Part shown: positions 1 to 6,282 of the stretch, piece by piece
Layout: every line of letters starts with the position of its first letter
How positions within the stretch are numbered: position 1 is the stretch's first letter
NCBI GenBank assembly: GCA_009778265.1
Contig: WRKA01000163.1
Location: forward strand, 1-10,838
Reading direction: 5' to 3'
DNA from: Methanomassiliicoccaceae archaeon
GTDB taxonomy: Archaea > Thermoplasmatota > Thermoplasmata > Methanomassiliicoccales > Methanomethylophilaceae
Length of the DNA stretch: 10,838 nt
Translations under genes and position numbers: made by a program
Notes under the pieces: model-generated
Seen by the model: only the letters and a program-made list of their open reading frames with translations
Database searches by the model: none
What the model was told of the DNA's origin: nothing

Positions 1-85
1 CCGAACCCGGCAGTAAAGTCCGCCTGCGTCCCTGTCTGTACTGTATTGCGCGAGCGTACGGGAACACAGAAACGCTGTCAGCCAC
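1..85 (+). rRNA. rrf: 5S ribosomal RNA, 3' part (cut by window edge)
   Basis: This is the 3' two thirds of a 5S rRNA. It begins in the conserved loop C stretch CCGAACCCGG, continues through AGTAAAGTCCGCC and GTCTGTACTG, and has the loop E/helix IV pattern GCGCGAG followed by GTACGGGAA. It ends GCTGTCAGCCAC, closely resembling remembered Thermoplasma 5S ends (GCTGTTACCAC). The 5' strand of helix I lies before base 1, so the exact 3' end near 83-85 cannot be proved by pairing. No 16S or 23S sequence lies downstream, which fits the unlinked rRNA genes known from Thermoplasmata, though the upstream side is not visible. Confidence 0.92.
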
Positions 86-90
86 TTTTT
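86..90 (+). terminator. T-tract after 5S rRNA
   Basis: Five T residues follow directly on the 5S end, and a second T-rich stretch follows (CCTTTCATTT, 91-100). A short T-run right after a stable RNA is the usual archaeal termination signal. Confidence 0.55.
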
Positions 91-275
91 CCTTTCATTT
101 CGGTACGTTAACGTATCGTGTCCTTCTCTTATGACAAAAATTCTGATATACGGATCGTAACGGCTCTCGGCGACCCCGCATATTACGGTCCTTGCCGTCC
201 CGATGATACCTGTGCTTCGGGTGATAATCCAAGAAGCCGTTCGCCGGAAAGAAACCGGGACGGCGCCGAGTATTG
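91..275 (+). other. Gene-free stretch with a GC-rich imperfect hairpin; possible structured RNA
   Basis: No convincing gene lies between 5S and ipk. The 3' strand 256-270 (CGGGACGGCGCCGAG) pairs without interruption with two upstream blocks, CTCGGCG at 166-172 and CCGTCCCG at 195-202, leaving bases 173-194 as a one-sided bulge. Inside the loop a second small hairpin is possible (ACCTG 208-212 with CGGGT 218-222, G-U included). Five T residues follow at 276-280, so the fold could be a small RNA with a terminator or just the spacer before the ipk promoter. A 12-base perfect palindrome, TACGTTAACGTA, lies at 104-115. I do not recognise an RNA family: no RNase P, SRP or C/D-box signature was found. 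Confidence 0.35.
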
Positions 276-285
276 TTTTTAATAT
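276..285 (+). promoter_or_regulatory. TATA-like box of the ipk-fni-idsA operon
   Basis: TTTTTAATAT is centred about 25 bases before the ipk ATG at 306, the spacing expected when an archaeal transcript starts at or next to the start codon. No Shine-Dalgarno-like sequence precedes the ATG, which supports a leaderless message. Confidence 0.55.
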
Positions 286-305
286 CGTAAACCTATGGAC
301 ATACG

Positions 306-1076
306 ATGATACTGATCAAACTCGGCGGCAGCGTCATAACCGACAAATCGTCGTTCAAACGATTCAATAAAGAACGCGTCTCAAAACTTTGCCGCGAGAT
401 GAAGGATTCCGGGAAGGATGTCATGGTGGTGCACGGAGGCGGTTCCTTCGGTCACGTCCTTTCGAAAGAATTCGAATTGCAGAAAGGCCATATACGTGAC
501 GATCAGACGGAAGCGCTGGCAAAGGTCTCCCGCGACATGAGGGAACTGAACGGGATGGTGATCGGCGAACTCATAGACGCCGGCATCCCTTCCGTATCGA
601 TACCCACGGGGTCGTGCTTCATGACGGATGACAACGAACTTCTTATCGATACGACGATAATGAAAGAATATCTGAAACTCGGTATCGTTCCCGTTATGTT
701 CGGAGATGTCGTCCTCGATAAGAAAAAGGGATTCGGCATATGTTCCGGCGACATGATAATGAAATGTCTGGCCGATGCCTTTTCGCCGGAGACGGTGGTC
801 TTCGTATCGGACATCGACGGATTGTACGATCGGGACCCGAAAACGGCGAAAGATGCAAGATTGATAACTGAAGTGAACGAATCGGACCTCGGCGGAATAT
901 CTTCGGAAACGACCGTGGCCGACGTCACCGGCGGGGTCCGGGAAAAAATTAAGACCATGCTTTCCATGTGTTCCGACGGCAGGGATTGTATACTTGTGAA
1001 CGGTACGGCCGACGGAAGACTGCTCTCGTTACTTCGCGGAAAAGAAGTGGTGTGCACAAAGGTGAAGAAAAAATGA
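306..1076 (+). CDS. ipk: Isopentenyl phosphate kinase
   Basis: The enzyme phosphorylates isopentenyl phosphate with ATP to give isopentenyl diphosphate (IPP), the last step of the archaeal mevalonate routes; it is cytosolic. The 256 residues have the amino acid kinase fold signatures in order: KLGGSVITDK (5-14, with the phosphate-binding Gly pair), VHGGGSFGH (42-50), SGDMIMK (147-153), FVSDIDGLYDRDP (166-178) and VADVTGGVREKI (204-215). The last residue of the second motif, His50, corresponds to the catalytic histidine that separates IPKs from other kinases of the fold. Length and start match the family (first strand MILIKLGG). It is the first gene of an operon, and its TGA overlaps the fni start in ATGA. 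In Thermoplasmata this kinase is thought to serve a modified mevalonate route through isopentenyl phosphate; no other enzyme of that route is in view. Confidence 0.95.
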   Translation: MILIKLGGSVITDKSSFKRFNKERVSKLCREMKDSGKDVMVVHGGGSFGHVLSKEFELQKGHIRDDQTEALAKVSRDMRELNGMVIGELIDAGIPSVSIPTGSCFMTDDNELLIDTTIMKEYLKLGIVPVMFGDVVLDKKKGFGICSGDMIMKCLADAFSPETVVFVSDIDGLYDRDPKTAKDARLITEVNESDLGGISSETTVADVTGGVREKIKTMLSMCSDGRDCILVNGTADGRLLSLLRGKEVVCTKVKKK

Positions 1077-2125
1077 CGGACATCAAGAAAAGAAAAGCGG
1101 ACCACATAGACATATGCGTTAACGAGGACGTATCCCAGAGTTACTGTTACTGGGATGACATCAGACTTATTCATGAAGCACTTCCGGAGATCAACGCGGA
1201 CGACATCGATATGAGGTGCGTCGTACTTGGAAAGAGACTGGAGTTCCCGTTCATTGTCACCGCGATAACCGGAGGATTTCCGGGTGCCGAGAAGATAAAC
1301 GCGAACATAGCGGAAGCGTGCGCCGAACTCGGTATCGGAATGGGGGTCGGCAGCCAGCGGGCGGGTATCGAAAAAGTGAACAGAAAAAGTTATTCCGTCA
1401 TTAAGAGATATGACGTTCCTCTGGTCATAGGGAACATCGGCGCACCGCAGCTTGTCGATCAGAAAGAAAAGAAAGCGTTCACTCATGATATGGTCGGAGA
1501 AGCGATGGACCTCATCTCGGCGGATGTGATGGCCGTTCATCTTAACTTTCTGCAGGAGGTCGTGCAGCCGGAAGGCGATAAGAACGCATACGGATGTCTG
1601 GAAGCCATACGGGGTCTTGCAAGAGAGTACCCGGTGATCGTCAAAGAGACCGGGGCGGGGATATCGCAGAGAACGGCGAAGAGGCTCTCCGGGATCGGTG
1701 TGAAAGGTATTGACGTGGCAGGCATGGGAGGGACCAGCTTCGCCGGCGTCGAGATGTACAGGGCGGCGAACGACGGCGACGAGACGAGGGCGATGATGGG
1801 CGCGGACTTCTTCGACTGGGGAATTCCCGCTCCGGTATCGTTGATGACCGTCGGTAAGGAGATACCCGTCATAGCTTCCGGCGGCATCGAGTGCGGACTG
1901 CATGTTGCGAATTCGATAGCGTTGGGAGCGTGCTGCGCCGGAGCGGCGAACTTGTTCCTCAAGGAGGCGATGGAATCCGCGGAAGCCGTAAAGTTCAAAT
2001 TGAATATCATACGCGAGGAACTGAGAGCGGCGATGATGCTCACCGGCTCCGGGAACATAAAAGCGTTATCGTCCGCGTATCACGTGATATTGGGACAGAC
2101 AAAGGAATGGATGGATCAGATATGA
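1073..2125 (+). CDS. fni: Isopentenyl-diphosphate delta-isomerase, type 2 (FMN-dependent)
   Basis: This enzyme interconverts IPP and DMAPP using reduced FMN and Mg2+. The start is set at ATG 1073: it overlaps the ipk stop, has GGTGA at 1061-1065 seven bases upstream, and gives the usual 350 residues; the frame is open further upstream, but only within ipk. Visible family motifs are KRKADHI (6-12), ITGGFPGAEKIN (65-76), GVGSQR (91-96), NIGAPQL (121-127), HLNFLQE (156-162, with the catalytic Gln161 and metal-binding Glu162), QPEGD (165-169), VIVKETGAGIS (188-198), AGMGGTSFAGVE (216-227, FMN phosphate), DWGIP (248-252) and VIASGGIECGLHVA (266-279). The middle gene of the operon, it supplies the allylic primer that IdsA needs. 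Confidence 0.96.
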   Translation: MTDIKKRKADHIDICVNEDVSQSYCYWDDIRLIHEALPEINADDIDMRCVVLGKRLEFPFIVTAITGGFPGAEKINANIAEACAELGIGMGVGSQRAGIEKVNRKSYSVIKRYDVPLVIGNIGAPQLVDQKEKKAFTHDMVGEAMDLISADVMAVHLNFLQEVVQPEGDKNAYGCLEAIRGLAREYPVIVKETGAGISQRTAKRLSGIGVKGIDVAGMGGTSFAGVEMYRAANDGDETRAMMGADFFDWGIPAPVSLMTVGKEIPVIASGGIECGLHVANSIALGACCAGAANLFLKEAMESAEAVKFKLNIIREELRAAMMLTGSGNIKALSSAYHVILGQTKEWMDQI

Positions 2126-3111
2126 CCGGCGTTAAAGAGATACTTGCGCGTTATTCGAAGGAATTGGACCCGTACATAGAAAAATTCCTGCCTCCGGAGA
2201 GACCGGATAATCTTATGGCCGCGACGGTTCAGTACCCCAGGGCGGGCGGAAAAAGAATGAGGCCGGCAATGGTCCTTGCGGCGGCTGGAGCGGTCGGAGG
2301 GAACAAAGAAAAAGCGATCCCCTTGGCCGTTGCGATAGAGTACATCCACAATTTCACGCTGATACACGACGATTACATGGACGGTGACGAAAAGAGAAGA
2401 GGGATGACCACTATCCACATAGGATACGGGGGGCCGACCGCGATACTAGCCGGCGATGCGTTATTCGCGAGAGCGTTCCAGGTGATGGCGGAACTCGACG
2501 TTCCCGACGACGTTCTGAGAGAGGTCCTTAAAGTGACCACAAAAGCGGTATGGGACCTTGCCCGCGGACAGCAGATGGACGTTAATAACGAGAACGGCGA
2601 GGAAGTGACGATGGACGAATACATAGAAACGATACGTCTGAAGACAAGCGTCCTCTTCGCCGCCGGGGCCGCGGGCGGCGCATTGATCGGAGGGGCGGAC
2701 GAAGGGACGGTGAAGGCTGTGCACGAGTACGCAATGCTTCTGGGTGTGGCGTTCCAGATGTTCGACGACGTCCTGGGATTGATCGGAGATCCCGTCAAGC
2801 TGGGGAAGTCCGTCGGTAATGATCTACGGAAAGGGAAGAGCACGGTGATGGTCACACACGCGCTGAAGAACATCAAGGACGAGAAGATAATGAAAGAGTT
2901 CCGTTCGGTGCTCGGAAAGATCGACGCCTCCGAAGAGGAGATACAGAAAGCGAGAAAGATATTGGAGAACGCCGGAAGCGTAAAGTTCGCGCTGGACATG
3001 GCCGAAGATTACACAAAAAAGGCGATCGGAAAGTTAGACCGCCTGAATGACACCGAAGATAAGGAATTTATGAAAGCTCTTGCGGAATACGCGATGACGA
3101 GGGACGTCTAA
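2122..3111 (+). CDS. idsA: Geranylgeranyl diphosphate synthase (trans-isoprenyl diphosphate synthase)
   Basis: The enzyme adds IPP units to DMAPP to make C15 and C20 diphosphates, the precursors of archaeal ether lipid chains. ATG 2122 overlaps the fni stop (ATGA) and gives 329 residues, the family length; upstream in-frame sequence lies inside fni and is excluded. The protein has GGKRMRP (42-48), the first Asp-rich motif DDYMD (83-87), GDALFA (111-116), GQQMDV (149-154), the second Asp-rich region FDDVLGLIGD (214-223) and a Lys-Gly-Lys loop (DLRKGKST, 234-241). Phe78, five residues before the first motif, is the chain-length position; a bulky aromatic there is typical of archaeal C20 enzymes, so GGPP is the likely product. 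The second motif has Gly where bacterial relatives have the third Asp, as in many archaeal enzymes. The stop codon overlaps that of radB on the other strand. Confidence 0.94.
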   Translation: MTGVKEILARYSKELDPYIEKFLPPERPDNLMAATVQYPRAGGKRMRPAMVLAAAGAVGGNKEKAIPLAVAIEYIHNFTLIHDDYMDGDEKRRGMTTIHIGYGGPTAILAGDALFARAFQVMAELDVPDDVLREVLKVTTKAVWDLARGQQMDVNNENGEEVTMDEYIETIRLKTSVLFAAGAAGGALIGGADEGTVKAVHEYAMLLGVAFQMFDDVLGLIGDPVKLGKSVGNDLRKGKSTVMVTHALKNIKDEKIMKEFRSVLGKIDASEEEIQKARKILENAGSVKFALDMAEDYTKKAIGKLDRLNDTEDKEFMKALAEYAMTRDV

Positions 3112-3764
3112 TCCTCGATGCCCGTCTGAACGATACGGTATAACGCGGACCTTCCTTCGGGAAGGCTTCTGTGTTTTACGATGACGGCGGCACGTTTACC
3201 GTTACCTCTCTTCTCAAGTCTCAGTATCGTTTTGGCGTTGTGATGTATCACATGTCCCCCCAAGAACTCGAACGTTCCCGTTCCGATGTTCGTGTAGACC
3301 TGGGACGTGATCAGGACGGCGACGTCGTTCTTTCTCGCCGTATTCAATAATATCTCGGTCTGTCTTGTCAGTTCGTTACGTACGGAACTGTCGTCCGATC
3401 TCAGACGGTAGAACATCGTCATCGAATCAACGATGATCAGACCGACCGCATCGGCGGACTCCGCCTGTCTCGCCGCCTGCGTGACACCGTAACTTTGTTC
3501 GTCGAATGTGTGAGCGGAGAACACTAAAAGATTCTTTGTGTATGATTCATCGACGAATATCTGCGCGATCCTGTCCGCCGAAAGTCCTTCGGTGTCTATG
3601 TATGCGACCTTTTTGCCTTCTTTGGCGACGTTGTACGCCATCTGTAAGCAGATATTGGTCTTCCCCGTTCCCGCCTCTCCGTAAAGTAAAGTAACGGATC
3701 CGTTCTCTATGCCGCCGCCTAAAAGATTATCGATCGACTGACACATTACGGGGATGCGTTTCAT
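3108..3764 (-). CDS. radB: DNA repair and recombination protein RadB
   Basis: RadB is the euryarchaeal RecA/RadA paralogue thought to assist RadA in homologous recombination. The 218 residues are a bare RecA core, without the N-terminal helix-hairpin-helix domain of RadA. They open with CQSIDNLLGGGIE (8-20), followed by Walker A GEAGTGKT (29-36), a post-Walker strand VAYIDTEG (53-60), Walker B LIIVD (109-113) and a LITSQVYTN-type segment. Length and start are usual for the family. It is the last of three minus-strand genes, 42 bases after the membrane protein gene, and has its own AT-rich element upstream. The TAG stop overlaps the idsA TAA in the four bases 3108-3111. Confidence 0.93.
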   Translation of the reverse strand: MKRIPVMCQSIDNLLGGGIENGSVTLLYGEAGTGKTNICLQMAYNVAKEGKKVAYIDTEGLSADRIAQIFVDESYTKNLLVFSAHTFDEQSYGVTQAARQAESADAVGLIIVDSMTMFYRLRSDDSSVRNELTRQTEILLNTARKNDVAVLITSQVYTNIGTGTFEFLGGHVIHHNAKTILRLEKRGNGKRAAVIVKHRSLPEGRSALYRIVQTGIED

Positions 3765-3776
3765 GATACCGTAAGA

Positions 3777-3800
3777 GAATAATAAAAGGATATTGAAAAA
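3777..3800 (-). promoter_or_regulatory. Candidate TATA element of radB
   Basis: Read on the minus strand, this stretch contains TTTTTCAATATCC and then TTTTATTATTC. The first element is centred about 28 bases before the radB ATG, suiting a leaderless start. Read-through from the upstream membrane protein gene is also possible. Confidence 0.4.
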
Positions 3801-3806
3801 GGTTTG

Positions 3807-4121
3807 TCATTCCTCTTTGTCCTTTCTGTCGGACGTCTCCCTCACGGGTTTGACGTCCTTCAGATCGTACGATCTGCCGTCCTGATACTTTTCTCCTTTG
3901 AATACGTAGAACGGAACGGCGAGTATGATCATCACGGCGACCACTATCAGTGCTACGGATGCGATCACCGTCGCTATGATCATTACGATATGGGATATGC
4001 TGTCCAGTATATCTGGATTGAGGAACACGTAGACCGCGGCCGCCGCCATTATGAGAATGCCGAGGATGAGTATCGGAGCTCCCTTTGCGACGGACCTTCT
4101 TTTAAGATTGTCCGCTTCCAT
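3807..4121 (-). CDS. Small membrane protein with two predicted helices
   Basis: I do not recognise a family. The 104 residues have a short basic head (KRRSVAK, 7-13), one strongly hydrophobic segment at about 14-34, a second at about 44-75, and a charged tail rich in Lys, Asp and Glu from 76 on. The positive-inside rule suggests both ends face the cytoplasm, giving a hairpin in the membrane. The gene begins 4 bases after the stop of the AIM24-family gene, with AGGA on the minus strand at 4133-4136, so the two are probably co-transcribed. It may assist or anchor the AIM24-like protein, but that rests on position alone. Confidence 0.72.
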   Translation of the reverse strand: MEADNLKRRSVAKGAPILILGILIMAAAAVYVFLNPDILDSISHIVMIIATVIASVALIVVAVMIILAVPFYVFKGEKYQDGRSYDLKDVKPVRETSDRKDKEE

Positions 4122-4125
4122 ATCA

Positions 4126-4803
4126 TCATTTTCCTGTGGGTATGAAGGGTATCAGCGACCCTGCAAGTTCCGGGATGGTCATGGATTGTATTATTACCTT
4201 TCCGGGACCCGTGAGCGTCGTAACGAAAAGTCCCTCTCCCCCGAACAGCGCCGTTTTTATTCCTCCCGCCGCCGCGATATCATATTTCACCGACTCCTGC
4301 CATGCGACCGCGTGGGATGTCGACACCTTGTACATCTGACCGGGTGCGAGGTCCACGGTTATGAGATCTCCGCACGACTCCAGGAAGGCCATTCCGCTGC
4401 CGCTTATCTTCTGAAGGATGAACCCTTCTCCGCCGAAAAATATGGCGCCCAATTTCTTTTGGAATGTGACCTCGAGGTTGACCCCCGCCTCCCCGCCCAG
4501 ATACGCCGTCTTCTGCGCTATCCACGTTCCTTCGTTCAGGTTGATATCGAGTATCTTTCCGGGTGCGTTGCCGCCTATGCCGACGATACCTTTTCCTCCG
4601 TTGACCGTGTATTTCACAAGGAAGAGCGATTCGCCCATGAACATCCTTCCTATACTCTTCATGACCCCTCCTTTTGCCTTGGCCTCCATCGTCATGTTAC
4701 CGGTCATGTATTTCATCGCGCCCGCCTGAGAGAAGAATTCCTCCCCCTGTTCCAGTTCTATGTTCGCAAACTGCAAGTTTGATCCCGTTATAGTGTACTT
4801 CAT
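4126..4803 (-). CDS. AIM24 / TIGR00266 family protein
   Basis: This 225-residue protein belongs to the family named for yeast mitochondrial AIM24, widespread in bacteria and archaea and without an assigned biochemical role. Three related blocks are visible: MFMGESLFLVKY (54-65), FFGGEGFILQKI (122-133) and LFGGEGLFVTTL (186-197). Each is followed by a Gly-rich turn, consistent with a pseudo-threefold beta fold. Other family features are SQAGAMKYMTGN (25-36) near the N-terminus and the Gly- and Pro-containing turn LAPGQMYKVSTSHAVAW (152-168). There is no signal peptide or membrane segment. The start has a strong GGTGGT (4807-4812) a few bases upstream. It leads the minus-strand group with the small membrane protein and radB. 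Confidence 0.88.
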   Translation of the reverse strand: MKYTITGSNLQFANIELEQGEEFFSQAGAMKYMTGNMTMEAKAKGGVMKSIGRMFMGESLFLVKYTVNGGKGIVGIGGNAPGKILDINLNEGTWIAQKTAYLGGEAGVNLEVTFQKKLGAIFFGGEGFILQKISGSGMAFLESCGDLITVDLAPGQMYKVSTSHAVAWQESVKYDIAAAGGIKTALFGGEGLFVTTLTGPGKVIIQSMTIPELAGSLIPFIPTGK

Positions 4804-4829
4804 AAGACCACCGAGACCCGTAGTACATT

Positions 4830-4870
4830 AGAAAATAATTACATTTCTGTTTTAACGTAGATATATTTTT
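4830..4870 (-). promoter_or_regulatory. Candidate promoter of the AIM24-family gene
   Basis: Two minus-strand TATA-like elements lie here: TAATTATTTTC at 4831-4841 and AAAAATATATC at 4860-4870. Because a clear GGTGGT ribosome site sits at 4807-4812, a transcript with a leader is expected. This favours the farther box, which would put the transcript start near 4838. Confidence 0.4.
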
Positions 4871-4899
4871 GTTATGCTGTCCGTCGGACGCGACGGTGA

Positions 4900-4911
4900 C
4901 AATTATTTAGT
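4900..4911 (+). promoter_or_regulatory. TATA-like box of bud32
   Basis: CAATTATTTAG is centred about 27 bases before the bud32 ATG at 4932, and no ribosome site lies between, so a leaderless transcript is likely. The region 4804-4931 is shared with the divergent AIM24-family promoter. Confidence 0.55.
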
Positions 4912-4931
4912 CGGTCAGCCATACGACGGAT

Positions 4932-5555
4932 ATGGAATTCCGTGACATACTGGGATGCGGTGCCGAAGCCACCGTTTACCGAACGGAGTATCTGGGACGC
5001 GATGCCGTCGTTAAAACGAGAACGCCTAAGAATTACAGGCATTCCGAGTTGGATCAGCGTTTACGTTCGTCGAGAACGAAGAACGAGGCGCGAATAATGA
5101 TCGAATCGCGAAAAGCGGGTGTCCGGACGCCGGTGATCTATGATATAGATCTCAGAGAATGCAATATCACCATGGAATATGCCGCGGGAGAAAAGGTCAA
5201 GGACATACTGGACAGCGAACCCTCGAGAGCGGACGGCATTTGCAGGAAGATCGGCGAGATGATCGCTTCCCTTCATAACGCAAGGATATCGCACGGCGAT
5301 CTCACAACGTCCAACATGATACTGATGCCGGACGGGGAGATATGTCTGCTGGATATGTCGCTCGGAACAACGCTGGCGGAGATCGAGGACCTTGGTGTCG
5401 ATATCCATCTGCTCCAGAGAGCGTTCACATCCGCCCACTCCGGCCTGGAGAAAGAGATGGAGGCTATGATCTCCGCTTACAGAAAGAAAATGAAGAACTC
5501 CGACGAGGTCATCGAACGGGTCACGGACATAAAGAACAGGGGAAGATACACATGA
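4932..5555 (+). CDS. bud32: Bud32/PRPK-type atypical kinase (KEOPS complex)
   Basis: Bud32 is the small kinase/ATPase of KEOPS, which works with Kae1 to form N6-threonylcarbamoyladenosine at A37 of tRNAs. The 207-residue protein shows a glycine-rich loop GCGAEATVY (8-16), Lys28 in AVVKTR, Glu52 in KNEARIM, the catalytic loop SHGDLTTSN (120-128, Asp123) and the metal-binding Asp141 in LLDMSLG. It ends in the basic RGRY tail typical of the family. The usual DFG is DMS here, with the Asp kept. The gene is free-standing, whereas many archaea fuse Kae1 and Bud32; kae1 is not in the window. It overlaps the next gene in ATGA. Confidence 0.93.
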   Translation: MEFRDILGCGAEATVYRTEYLGRDAVVKTRTPKNYRHSELDQRLRSSRTKNEARIMIESRKAGVRTPVIYDIDLRECNITMEYAAGEKVKDILDSEPSRADGICRKIGEMIASLHNARISHGDLTTSNMILMPDGEICLLDMSLGTTLAEIEDLGVDIHLLQRAFTSAHSGLEKEMEAMISAYRKKMKNSDEVIERVTDIKNRGRYT

Positions 5556-6103
5556 TCCTCAAGGTCGTAACATCCAATCCCGGAAAGGTGACCGAATACC
5601 GGGAAGCGTTATCCTCCTTTTCGATAGATATCGAACATACGAGGATACCGTATGACGAGATCCAGACGTCCCGTCTGGAAGATGTCGTCGAAAATGGGAT
5701 GGAACATCTGAAGGCTTCGGGTCTTACGGATTTCATAATAGACGATTCGGGCATGTTCGTCGGCGCACTGAAAGGATTCCCCGGCGTTTATTCCGCATAC
5801 GTCCAGAGAACGATCGGGAACGCCGGCATCCTGAGACTCATGGAGAACGAAGAGAACCGAGAAGCGAACTTTCAATGCTGCATCGGCTGTAATCTCAAAG
5901 GAAAAGATATCGTCGTCCTTGGAAAATGTGACGGCATGATATTGAAAAAGGAGACGGGAACGGAAGGGTTCGGATACGATCCGATATTCAGCCACGACGG
6001 AAAAAGATCGTTCGCCGAACTTCCGATCGTTGAAAAGAACAGGGTGTCGCACAGAGGCGATGCCGTCCGGCTTCTGATGAAAGAGATTGAAAAGGTCGTT
6101 TAA
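5552..6103 (+). CDS. rdgB: XTP/dITP pyrophosphatase (Ham1/RdgB family)
   Basis: The enzyme hydrolyses XTP, ITP and dITP to monophosphates, cleaning deaminated purines from the nucleotide pool. I chose ATG 5552, which overlaps the bud32 stop; AGGGGA lies about nine bases upstream, and the 183 residues match the usual length. Visible motifs are VTSNPGKVTEY (5-15, substrate and phosphate contact), IDDSG (67-71, the catalytic and metal-binding acids), FPGVYSA (79-85), GFGYDPIF (the base-recognition loop) and VSHRGDA near the C-terminus. Pairing with bud32 fits joint expression of housekeeping genes; a functional link is not evident. Confidence 0.94.
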   Translation: MILKVVTSNPGKVTEYREALSSFSIDIEHTRIPYDEIQTSRLEDVVENGMEHLKASGLTDFIIDDSGMFVGALKGFPGVYSAYVQRTIGNAGILRLMENEENREANFQCCIGCNLKGKDIVVLGKCDGMILKKETGTEGFGYDPIFSHDGKRSFAELPIVEKNRVSHRGDAVRLLMKEIEKVV

Positions 6104-6215
6104 TCGTATGCCGCATACATGTTCCTTGTTTGCTTCGTTGATTTTGCTGTTTTTCATGTCTTTATCGAAAATTCTATGCTATTTTGACCGTACAGTTATA
6201 TATATGAAATGACAA

Positions 6216-6251
6216 TGATAGTGTGGAAATAGTTCCACATCGGCACTATTA
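6216..6251. repeat. Inverted repeat (bulged hairpin) between convergent genes
   Basis: ATAGTG (6218-6223) pairs with CACTAT (6244-6249), and TGGAA (6224-6228) pairs with TTCCA (6233-6237), leaving ATAG as loop and a six-base bulge on one side. The central TGTGGAA/TTCCACA is a perfect 7-bp repeat. A TATA-like TTATATATAT sits at 6196-6205, just upstream on the plus strand. The element lies between the 3' ends of rdgB and the frameshifted gene, so it may be a bidirectional terminator, an operator or the start of a short transcript. No T-tract follows directly. Confidence 0.4.
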
Positions 6252-6282
6252 TCCGAAAGTCATAACTCTAAAATTTAATGTC

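Noticed and set aside
131-160. ATG-ACA-AAA... encoding MTKILIYGS then a stop, resembling the start of a nucleotide-binding protein
   Set aside because: Nothing downstream in any frame continues such a domain, so a gene remnant cannot be supported.
140-230. GATGATA and CTGA elements suggesting a C/D-box guide RNA
   Set aside because: The order and spacing of C, D', C' and D boxes do not fit, and the boxes are imperfect.
118-282. A 54-codon frame with a GTG start between 5S and ipk
   Set aside because: It has no ribosome site, runs into the ipk TATA box, shows no domain, and overlaps the hairpin that better explains the region.
295-309. A four-codon ATG...TGA frame overlapping the ipk start
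   Set aside because: The TATA box spacing puts the transcript start at about 306, so this mini-frame would not be in the message.
503-1903. A 466-codon open frame on the minus strand across ipk and fni
   Set aside because: Both plus-strand genes are certain by motif, and the antisense frame is compositionally odd (Arg, His and Ser-rich) without recognisable domains; it is a by-product of codon bias.
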